Source: an uncultured Sphingobium sp.
GTDB lineage: Bacteria > Pseudomonadota > Alphaproteobacteria > Sphingomonadales > Sphingomonadaceae
DNA: 12,968 nucleotides
Reading direction: 5' to 3'
Assembly: GCA_913773715.1 (NCBI GenBank)
Contig: CAJYHD010000390.1
Span: 1-12,968 of the forward strand
Below, one piece after another: positions 1 through 6,183 of the stretch (the first letter of the stretch is position 1; every line of letters starts with the position of its first letter). The translations under genes were made by a program, and so were the position numbers. The notes below the pieces were generated by a model. That model saw only the letters and a list, made by a program, of their open reading frames with translations, had not been told where the DNA came from and did no database searches.

Positions 1-1
1 G

Positions 2-544
2 CCGTCGATCGAGGACGGCATGATCGAATTGCCGCTCGCCAAGCAGCCGGGTACTGGCGGCGAGAAGATGCATGTGGACGAAGTGGAAGGCCTGCCGTCG
101 CGATCCCGCTATCGTGTGATCGAGCGTGCGGGCAACCGCGCCGCTTGGGTCGAGTTGCAACCCTATACCGGGCGCACGCATCAGCTGCGCGTCCATATGG
201 CAGCGATCGGCCATCCCATCGTCGGCGACGGCAAATATGGCGGCAAGGATGCGTTCCTGAGCGGCACGATCAGCCGCAAGATGCACCTTCACGCGCGCCG
301 CATCCGCGTCGATCATCCTGATGGCGGGCGCGTCGATGTGACGGCGGAGCTGCCGTCGCATTTCGCCAACAGTCTCGCCGACCTGGGCTTCGACCTGAAC
401 CTCGGCGATCTGCCGCTGGACGACGAGATCGACCGGACGCCGACGCGCGAAGATGAAAAGAAGTTTGCGCGCCAGCATGCCAAGCAGATTCGCAAGGATC
501 GCAAGGGCGAGCGCCGCTCGCGTGGGAGCAGCCGCAAGGGATGA
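2..544 (+). CDS. RluA-family 23S rRNA pseudouridine synthase, C-terminal part (5' partial)
   Basis: The reading frame is open from base 2 to a TGA at 542-544, giving 180 residues with no start in the window, so the gene begins upstream of the left edge. The segment GRTHQLRVHMAAIGHPIVGD is the conserved C-terminal signature of RluA/RluC/RluD-type synthases, which turn specific uridines of 23S rRNA (or tRNA) into pseudouridine. The catalytic Asp motif (R-L-D-x-x-T-S-G) must lie in the missing part, so activity cannot be judged. The last ~45 residues are a Lys/Arg-rich charged tail that may help RNA binding (inference). The stop overlaps the next start (ATGA), so translation of the two is probably coupled. 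RluC-like is the closest guess, but the substrate uridine cannot be named. Confidence 0.93.
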   Translation, partial: PSIEDGMIELPLAKQPGTGGEKMHVDEVEGLPSRSRYRVIERAGNRAAWVELQPYTGRTHQLRVHMAAIGHPIVGDGKYGGKDAFLSGTISRKMHLHARRIRVDHPDGGRVDVTAELPSHFANSLADLGFDLNLGDLPLDDEIDRTPTREDEKKFARQHAKQIRKDRKGERRSRGSSRKG

Positions 545-1200
545 GCAACCGGCTCGCGGTGTTCGATTGCGACGGCACGCTGGTCGATAGCCAGCACAGC
601 ATCTGCACGGCGATGGCGCGCGCGTTCGAGGAGGCAAGGCTGACGCCGCCCGAGCGGTTGGCGATCCTGTCCGTCGTCGGGCTGTCGCTGCCAGAGGCGA
701 TGGCACGATTGCTGCCGGACGCGGAAAGCGACTTCCACGATCATCTGGCCGAATGCTACAAGCTGGCGTTCCAGGCGATGCGGCGGGAGGAAGGCGTGTG
801 CGAGCCGCTTTATCCCGGCATCGGCGAACTGGTGCGGGACCTGGATGCAGCGGGCTGGCTGCTGGGCGTAGCGACGGGCAAGTCGGATCGCGGCTTGGCG
901 CTCTGCCTCGCCCACCATAGGATCGCGCCGCTGTTCGTGACGCTCCAGACCGCCGATCGGCATCCGTCCAAACCGCATCCCTCCATGCTGCTGACCGCGA
1001 TGGCGGAAGCGGGTGCGGAGCCAGAGACTACGGTGATGATCGGCGACACCAATTTTGACATGGAGATGGGCGCAGCGGCGGGTGTGCGCGGAATCGGCGT
1101 CGGCTGGGGCTATCATCCGCCTGATCTGCTGATCGCATCGGGCGCATCAGGCGTGGCGATGGACAGCGCGGAATTGCGCGCGCATATCGACGCGGCATGA
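541..1200 (+). CDS. HAD-superfamily hydrolase (phosphoglycolate phosphatase-like)
   Basis: The product has 219 residues and all four HAD motifs. Motif I is D9-x-D11-G-T near the N-terminus, with nucleophile D9. Motif II is T112 in GVATGKS. Motif III is K144 in PSKPHP. Motif IV is G-D169-T-N-F-D173. A helical cap of about 70 residues lies between motifs I and II, as in subfamily IA (Gph-like) phosphatases. It probably removes phosphate from a small metabolite in the cytoplasm. Phosphoglycolate is possible, but substrates in this family cannot be read from sequence. The start overlaps the upstream stop (ATGA) and the end overlaps the next start in the same way, so it sits inside a translationally coupled cluster. 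An RluA-type synthase and an ATP12 gene are, from memory, common neighbours of such a phosphatase gene in alphaproteobacteria. Confidence 0.93.
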   Translation: MSNRLAVFDCDGTLVDSQHSICTAMARAFEEARLTPPERLAILSVVGLSLPEAMARLLPDAESDFHDHLAECYKLAFQAMRREEGVCEPLYPGIGELVRDLDAAGWLLGVATGKSDRGLALCLAHHRIAPLFVTLQTADRHPSKPHPSMLLTAMAEAGAEPETTVMIGDTNFDMEMGAAAGVRGIGVGWGYHPPDLLIASGASGVAMDSAELRAHIDAA

Positions 1201-1451
1201 GCCAAACGCCCCCTCCCCCGATCGATCCCGACAAGGTCGCGCGTCAACGGCATTTCGCCATCGGCCTGTTTCGTCTGTCGGGCGCGTTCATCGTGATGTT
1301 CGGCTTCGTCGCGATCATGCAGCGCTTTTCCTGGGTGCAGGGTACAAAGGCCAAGGCGTTCGGCACGATCATGGTGCTGACCGGCCTGTTCCAGTTCATC
1401 ATCGTGCCGCGCCTTCTGGCGGCGCTGTTCCGCACGAGGCCGCCGCAATGA
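1197..1451 (+). CDS. Small two-helix inner-membrane protein of unknown function
   Basis: This 84-residue protein matches no family I can name. It starts with a Pro-rich cytosolic-looking stretch (residues 5-11) followed by a basic segment. Two hydrophobic helices lie at about residues 20-42 and 54-77, joined by a short loop with several Lys, and the tail is basic and Pro-rich. This layout suggests a helical hairpin with both ends in the cytoplasm (inference from the positive-inside rule). It overlaps the HAD gene upstream (ATGA at 1197-1200) and the ATP12 gene downstream (ATGA at 1448-1451), so all three are likely translated together. Overlaps on both sides, matching base composition and a clean membrane profile argue for a real gene. 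A role near F1Fo-ATPase assembly is only suggested by the neighbour. Confidence 0.85.
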   Translation: MSQTPPPPIDPDKVARQRHFAIGLFRLSGAFIVMFGFVAIMQRFSWVQGTKAKAFGTIMVLTGLFQFIIVPRLLAALFRTRPPQ

Positions 1452-2158
1452 AACGCTTCTACACGGATGTCGAGATCGTCCGGGCGGACGATGGATTGTC
1501 GATCACGCTCGACGGTCGCCCCGTCCGTACGCCTGCCCGCGCATTGGTGGCGCTCCCGGCGCAGGCGCTGGCCGACGCCGTAGCCGACGAATGGCGCGCG
1601 CAGGGGGATGAGATCGATCCCGCTGCCATGCCGGTGACGGGGCTTGCCAATGCCGCGATCGATCACATCGGCACCAACAAGGCGGATTTTGCCGCCGGGA
1701 TCGCGCGCTATGCGCAGAGCGACCTGCTTTGCTATCGTGCCGACGGGCCGGAGGCACTGGTCGCGCGGCAGAAGGCTACATGGGACCCGCTGCTGGAATG
1801 GGCGCGCGGGCGCTATGATGTTGCTTTTGTCGTGACGCAGGGCATCCTTCCGGTCGCGCAGTCAGATGAGACGCTTGATCGGCTCGCTACAGCGGTTTCA
1901 GCGCTCGACCCCTTCACGCTAGCCGGATTGTCGGCGTTGGTGACGCTCAGCGGATCGCTCGTCTGCGGCCTTGCCATCGTCGAGGGCGGATATGATCCTG
2001 CGGCAGTCTGGCAAGCGGCTGAGATCGACGAGGCATGGCAAGTCGAACAATGGGGCGAGGACGCCGAAGCCGCCGCCCGCAGCGCCAGACGGGCTGCGGA
2101 GTTCGCGACGGCGGCCCGTTTTTGCGCGCTTTCATCACCTAAAAGCCGTTCGGGCTGA
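1448..2158 (+). CDS. ATP12-family F1-ATPase assembly chaperone
   Basis: The protein has 236 residues, the usual size for bacterial ATP12 proteins. Family marks are F4-Y-T-D-V near the N-terminus, DGRPVRTPA (22-30), DEWRAQ (47-52), MPVTGLANAAID (61-72), SDLLCYRA (91-98) and EQWGEDAEA (200-208). In mitochondria Atp12 binds the F1 alpha subunit and prevents its aggregation before hexamer assembly. The bacterial proteins are assumed to act likewise in the cytoplasm. The start overlaps the preceding small membrane protein gene (ATGA). The 3' end is odd: the last base of codon 233, the Arg-Ser-Gly codons and the TGA stop all lie in the left arm of a REP-like palindrome, so the C-terminal Ser-Arg-Ser-Gly is probably repeat-derived and not ancestral. 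Confidence 0.93.
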   Translation: MKRFYTDVEIVRADDGLSITLDGRPVRTPARALVALPAQALADAVADEWRAQGDEIDPAAMPVTGLANAAIDHIGTNKADFAAGIARYAQSDLLCYRADGPEALVARQKATWDPLLEWARGRYDVAFVVTQGILPVAQSDETLDRLATAVSALDPFTLAGLSALVTLSGSLVCGLAIVEGGYDPAAVWQAAEIDEAWQVEQWGEDAEAAARSARRAAEFATAARFCALSSPKSRSG

Positions 2159-2227
2159 GCCTGTCGAAGCCCTTCTTTTCCGGAACGAAAGGGAAAGAGG
2201 ACCCTTCGACAAGCTCAGGGAGAACGG
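2146..2227. repeat. REP-like palindromic element (imperfect inverted repeat)
   Basis: The left arm (2146-2171) begins CCGTTCGGGCTGAGCCTGTC. The right arm (2202-2227) begins CCCTTCGACAAGCTCAGGGA. By eye 20 of 26 positions pair, and a ~30-base AG/CT-rich loop separates the arms, with a small TTCCGGAA palindrome inside. The core GAGC(C/T)TGTCGAAG is a motif I recognise as frequent between genes of sphingomonads. The element overlaps the end of the ATP12 gene and ends 24 bases before the stop of the convergent dihydroorotase-like gene. The stem could form in transcripts from either side and act as a shared 3' end stabiliser or weak terminator (inference). There is no second copy in the window. 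Confidence 0.8.
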
Positions 2228-2251
2228 AGTTGGGTTGTCGATTATTTGGCC

Positions 2252-3583
2252 TTACCTGAACTGCGTCGCCTCGAACCGTACCGGCTCGCCGATGGCGGCG
2301 TCAGCGAGTGTGTCTTCCCACATCACCTTGTTGCCTCGGATGATCGTGCCGACCGCCTTGCCGGTAAGGTCCATGCCCTCGAACGGCGACCAGTTGCAGC
2401 GCGACGCGAGCCATTCGCTGCCGACGGTCCAGCGCTTCTTTAAATCGACCACGGTAAAGTCCGCGTCATAGCCGAGCGCGATCCGGCCCTTGCCGGTCAG
2501 CCCGAACACACGCTGCGGCCCCGAGGACGTCAGTTCGATGAAGCGGCGCAGCGTAAGTCGCCCGTTCGCCACATGGTCGAGCAGCAGCGGCACTAAAGTC
2601 TGCACGCCCGGCATGCCGCTGGGAGACGCGGGATAGGTCTTCGCCTTTTCCTCGATCGTATGCGGCGCATGGTCGCTACCTAGAACGTCGGGTACGCCCT
2701 GGTTGAGCCAGAACCACAGGCCATCGCGATGCGCACTCGATCGGATCGGCGGGTTCATCTGCGCATAGGTGCCAAGGTGCGGATAGGCGTCTTCGCCCGC
2801 CAGCGTCAGATGCTGCGGCGTCACTTCGCAGGTCGCGATGTCCTTGTTCTGCGCGATATATTCGAGTTCGGCGGGCGTCGTGATGTGGAGGATGTGGATG
2901 CGACGCCGCGCCTTGCGGGCCAGCGCGATGATCCGCCTGGTCGCGATCATCGCGCTTTCGTCGTCGCGCCAGACCGGGTGGGTGGACGGATCACCCGACA
3001 GCGCATATTCCTTGCGCGCGTTCATCCGCGCCTCGTCCTCGGCATGGATCGCGACCCGGCGGCTGCCCGACGCCAGCACGCGGGACAGCGCGTCGTCATC
3101 GTCCACCAGCAGGCTGCCGGTCGATGCGCCCATGAAGATCTTGACCCCCGATGTGCCGGGAATGCGCTCCAGTTCCTTCAACTGCTCGGCATTGTCCGCC
3201 GTCGCGCCGACATAGAAGGCATGGTCGCACCACATGCGGTGATGCGCGCGCGTGAGCTTGTCATGCACGCGCTCGGCCGTATCGGTGTTGGGATTGGTGT
3301 TGGGCATTTCGAACACGGCGGTGATGCCGCCCAGCACGGCGGCGCGGCTGCCCGATTCGAGGTCTTCCTTATGCTCCAGCCCCGGCTCGCGGAAATGGAC
3401 CTGACTGTCGATGCAGCCGGGCAGCACGTCGAGGCCGGTGCAGTCGATCACCTCGCCCGCGTCGCCCAGGTTCGTGCCTATCGCGACGATCTTGCCGCCG
3501 CGAACGCCCACATCCGCGCTCTCCGCCCCGCCCGGCGTATGCACGGTGCCGTTCTTCAGGATCATGTCGAAGGTCTGGGGCAT
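2252..3583 (-). CDS. pyrC: Dihydroorotase-like amidohydrolase (pyrC-like)
   Basis: This is a 443-residue amidohydrolase-fold enzyme. The usual dihydroorotase role is reversible cyclisation of N-carbamoyl-aspartate to dihydroorotate in pyrimidine synthesis, in the cytoplasm. Visible features are an N-terminal beta-sandwich strand (ILKNGTVHTPGG), VHFREPG (63-69), EMPNTNP (92-98), GVKIFMGA with the likely carboxylated Lys148, H180, H233, and GSDHAPH with D304. The residue normally forming the first His of the H-x-H metal pair is Gln62 (SQVHFREPG), which is unusual for a catalytic dihydroorotase. It may therefore be a lineage variant, a second paralogue, or a related cyclic amidase. No pyrB is adjacent. 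The ATG at 3583 has no strong ribosome site. The gene is divergent from ygfZ and convergent with the ATP12 gene. Confidence 0.85.
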   Translation of the reverse strand: MPQTFDMILKNGTVHTPGGAESADVGVRGGKIVAIGTNLGDAGEVIDCTGLDVLPGCIDSQVHFREPGLEHKEDLESGSRAAVLGGITAVFEMPNTNPNTDTAERVHDKLTRAHHRMWCDHAFYVGATADNAEQLKELERIPGTSGVKIFMGASTGSLLVDDDDALSRVLASGSRRVAIHAEDEARMNARKEYALSGDPSTHPVWRDDESAMIATRRIIALARKARRRIHILHITTPAELEYIAQNKDIATCEVTPQHLTLAGEDAYPHLGTYAQMNPPIRSSAHRDGLWFWLNQGVPDVLGSDHAPHTIEEKAKTYPASPSGMPGVQTLVPLLLDHVANGRLTLRRFIELTSSGPQRVFGLTGKGRIALGYDADFTVVDLKKRWTVGSEWLASRCNWSPFEGMDLTGKAVGTIIRGNKVMWEDTLADAAIGEPVRFEATQFR

Positions 3584-3613
3584 GGCTGCAAATCTCGTCT
3601 TGGCTAGGGGACC

Positions 3614-4372
3614 ATGCCGTCCTACCTAAAGCCGATGACCGGCACCACCCTCACCGACCGCGCGATCCTACGAATTTCCGGCGAGGAGGCGCGGTCTTTC
3701 CTTCAGGGGTTGCTGACACGCGACGTGCTGACGCTGACGGAGCGCGCGCCGCGCTGGACCGGCCTGTTGACCCCGCAGGGCAAGGCTCTCTTCGACTTCA
3801 TCTTGTGGGCTGATGACGACGATGTGCTGATCGATTGCGAGGGGGGCCAAGCCGACGCGCTGGCAAAGCGGCTGACGATCTATCGCCTGCGCCGCAAGGT
3901 GATGATCGCGCGCGAGAATGCGCTGGCGGTGCATTGGTCGCTTGATGCAGCGGACAAGCCGCATGATCCCCGCCTGCCTGCGCTTGGCCACCGCTGGGTT
4001 GCAGCGCCTGCGGACGGCGATGCCACTGCTGCCTTTCGTGCGCATCGCCTGGCGCTAGGCGTGTTCGAAGGTGCTGGCGAGTTGGGGCAGGATCAGACGC
4101 TCTGGCTCGAAACCAATGCCGAGGAACTGCATGGCGTCGATTATGACAAGGGCTGCTATGTGGGGCAGGAGAACACCGCCCGCATGCATTATCGCAACAA
4201 GGTGAGCCGCCGTCTCGTCGCCGTGCCGCTGGATCAGGCCGACGCCAAGCGGCAGCGTGCGGCGCTCCCCGACCTGGACCTGTCGATCGAATTGCGGCGG
4301 GTGGAGGAAATTGATCCCGCGACTTTACCCGGTTGGCTGGCGCAGGCGATTGCTGCGCAGGCGGCGGAATGA
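3614..4372 (+). CDS. ygfZ: YgfZ/GcvT-domain folate-binding Fe-S cluster repair/assembly factor
   Basis: The 252-residue product has the YgfZ signature KGCYVGQE (179-186, Cys181) followed by a basic HYRNKVSRR segment. The N-terminal half carries GcvT-like tetrahydrofolate-fold features, including FLQGLLTRDV (29-38) and LLTPQGKALFDF (51-62). YgfZ (mitochondrial relative Iba57) supports maturation or repair of certain [4Fe-4S] enzymes such as MiaB, in a folate-dependent way. Length is slightly short for the family. Two in-frame starts are possible: ATG 3614, with GGGG just upstream, and ATG 3635, which gives an N-terminus (MTGTTLTDRA) that looks more typical. I keep 3614 for its weak ribosome site. 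The gap to the divergent amidohydrolase gene is 30 bases, so the promoters must overlap one gene or the other. The stop overlaps the next start (ATGA). Confidence 0.9.
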   Translation: MPSYLKPMTGTTLTDRAILRISGEEARSFLQGLLTRDVLTLTERAPRWTGLLTPQGKALFDFILWADDDDVLIDCEGGQADALAKRLTIYRLRRKVMIARENALAVHWSLDAADKPHDPRLPALGHRWVAAPADGDATAAFRAHRLALGVFEGAGELGQDQTLWLETNAEELHGVDYDKGCYVGQENTARMHYRNKVSRRLVAVPLDQADAKRQRAALPDLDLSIELRRVEEIDPATLPGWLAQAIAAQAAE

Positions 4373-5112
4373 AGCGCCTCGTCGCGGCGCTGCTCTGCGC
4401 CTTCCTCGCCGTCCCCGCGCTCGCCGACACGCCTTGGAAACTCGTCGCCACCTACCCGCACGATCCCGCCGCGTTTACCGAAGGCCTGTTCCTGCACGAT
4501 GGCGCGCTCTACGAAAGCACCGGGCGGGAAGGCCAGTCAGACATCCGTAAAGTCGATCTGAAGACCGGCAAGATCCTGCACCGCCGCACGCTCGCACCCA
4601 GCTATTTCGGCGAGGGCATCGTCAATTGGGGCGGCAGGATTATCAGCCTCACTTGGCGGCATCGGCAAGGTTTCGTCTGGAATCTGACGGACTTCGCCCC
4701 CATCGGCGATTTCCGCTACGAGGGCGAAGGCTGGGGGCTGACGCAGGATGGGCGCAGCCTCATCATGAGTGACGGGACCGCGCAGCTACGCTTCCTCGAT
4801 CCCGAAAAGCTCACCGAGCAGCGGCGCATCACCGTCACCTGGAATGGCCGCCCGGTCGATCGCCTCAACGAACTGGAATATGTGCGCGGCGAGATTTGGG
4901 CGAACATCTGGTACGACACGAAGATCGCGCGGATCGATCCGGCGAGCGGAGCGATCAAGGACTGGATCGACATCGCTCCCCTGATGAAGGCGGCGAAGGT
5001 GATGGACATGGAAGCCGTCGCCAACGGCATTGCCTATGACGCGAAGACGGATCGCGTCTTCGTCACCGGCAAATATTGGCCCAAGCTGTTCAAGATCAGT
5101 GTCGCGCGTTGA
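4369..5112 (+). CDS. Exported glutaminyl-peptide cyclotransferase (glutamine cyclotransferase family)
   Basis: I chose ATG 4369 because it overlaps the ygfZ stop (ATGA) and opens with a clear signal peptide: MKR, a hydrophobic core, then ALA before Asp20 as a signal peptidase I site. An in-frame ATG at 4333 would bury the signal inside an extension. The mature protein, ~228 residues, matches the plant/bacterial glutamine cyclotransferase family (five-bladed beta-propeller) from end to end: FTEGLF (36-41), YESTGREGQS (48-57), FGEGI (80-84), EGWGLTQDG (120-128), LIMSDG (131-136), LNELEYV (166-172), GEIWANIW (174-181). These enzymes convert N-terminal Gln to pyroglutamate. A periplasmic location is inferred, and native substrates in bacteria are unknown. 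The last 17 bases overlap the convergent lipoprotein gene. Confidence 0.92.
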   Translation: MKRLVAALLCAFLAVPALADTPWKLVATYPHDPAAFTEGLFLHDGALYESTGREGQSDIRKVDLKTGKILHRRTLAPSYFGEGIVNWGGRIISLTWRHRQGFVWNLTDFAPIGDFRYEGEGWGLTQDGRSLIMSDGTAQLRFLDPEKLTEQRRITVTWNGRPVDRLNELEYVRGEIWANIWYDTKIARIDPASGAIKDWIDIAPLMKAAKVMDMEAVANGIAYDAKTDRVFVTGKYWPKLFKISVAR

Positions 5113-6178
5113 TGCCAGGGCAGACCGATCGTGCTGGCACGGCGGCAGGCCAGCGCAGTTCATAGGTGACGAGAAAGCCATCATGATCCGACAGTCGTGG
5201 ACCAGTGTGTCCGCCGTCGAACATCGCTTCGACCCGGATCGGGCGGATGGTGACCGGATCGCCCGGCCAGAAAAATTGCAGGTCCTGCGTGTCCATCCAG
5301 GGTTCGTCGCCGTCCCATGACATGCGGACGTCGCAGTCCGAGGCCGGATCGACGCAGACGCGGTGGACGAGCTTCAGCGACTGATAGCGGGTGAAGCCGT
5401 CCCATCGCTCCTGCGAATGGCGCATGTTGAAATCGCCGCCGAAGATCACCGGATAGGCATCGTCATGCGTCCGGTCGATGAAGCCCGACGCCTCCAGCGA
5501 TTGGCGATCATGCGCCGCCAGATTGCGCCGGGCGGGCGCGCGCGATGCGCCGCGCGAGTTCATGTGCGTGTTGTAGAGGTCGATCGGCGTCGGCACGCCG
5601 GGGATCGCGACGCGGGCCAGCATGATCCCCTTGTTGGCGAGACAGTCGATCCCGGCACAGGACTTTCGGCCATAGGGCTGCGACAGCGATTCGAAGATCG
5701 GATAGCGCGACGCGATGACGATGCCGCTGCCGGTCAGATGGATGCCCCACTCCCCGCGCTTCAGGTTGGAACGGCCCGGCATCCGATCCTTGACGGCATG
5801 GGCGCTGCTGTTGGTGCGGCGCGGACCGTGCGTGATCGCGCGATAGCCGGTCGATCCGACCGCGCGCTTCGCCGTGCCGCTGAACACCTCCTGGAACATG
5901 ACGATGTCGGGGGCCTTGCCCGCCGCTCGCAAGGCGGACAGCCGCTCACCGATCTCGCGCAACTGCGGCGCGCGCCCCGACCGCGCGGGCCAACCCAGCC
6001 CTTCGATATTGTAGGTGAGGACAGAGAGCGTAGCCGTCTTCGTCGTGCCGTCCGCGCTAGTGGTTGCTTGCGAAGGCGCGTCCGGGTTGCACGGCAGGAT
6101 GCGGCTTGGCGGCGGCGTTCCGCATGCGCCGAGCAGTAGAACAGGCGCAACCGCCAACCATATGCGGCGAACCGTCAC
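5096..6178 (-). CDS. Lipoprotein with endonuclease/exonuclease/phosphatase (DNase I-like) domain
   Basis: From GTG 6178 the product has 360 residues and starts MTVRR, then a hydrophobic stretch and the lipobox L16-G-A-C19, so Cys19 should be lipidated and the enzyme anchored outside the inner membrane. The frame is open to an ATG at 6388, but that would put ~70 unrelated residues before the signal and run into the methyltransferase gene. The catalytic domain shows LTYNIEG (54-60), MFQEVF with E97, SGIVIASRYP (151-160), LYNTHMNS (201-208), FGGDFNMR with D249 and N251, and SDHDGF with D331/H332. This is the full metal-dependent phosphodiesterase set. The THMN and SDHDG motifs resemble neutral sphingomyelinase-like and DNase I-like members, so a lipid, nucleic acid or sugar phosphate could be the substrate. 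GTG follows the upstream stop by 5 bases. Confidence 0.87.
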   Translation of the reverse strand: MTVRRIWLAVAPVLLLGACGTPPPSRILPCNPDAPSQATTSADGTTKTATLSVLTYNIEGLGWPARSGRAPQLREIGERLSALRAAGKAPDIVMFQEVFSGTAKRAVGSTGYRAITHGPRRTNSSAHAVKDRMPGRSNLKRGEWGIHLTGSGIVIASRYPIFESLSQPYGRKSCAGIDCLANKGIMLARVAIPGVPTPIDLYNTHMNSRGASRAPARRNLAAHDRQSLEASGFIDRTHDDAYPVIFGGDFNMRHSQERWDGFTRYQSLKLVHRVCVDPASDCDVRMSWDGDEPWMDTQDLQFFWPGDPVTIRPIRVEAMFDGGHTGPRLSDHDGFLVTYELRWPAAVPARSVCPGINARH

Positions 6179-6183
6179 GCCTT

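Noticed and set aside
2729..3607. A 292-residue open frame on the plus strand opposite the dihydroorotase-like gene.
   Set aside because: It is antisense to a complete amidohydrolase with all main motifs, and its translation is Arg/His/Gly-rich without domains.
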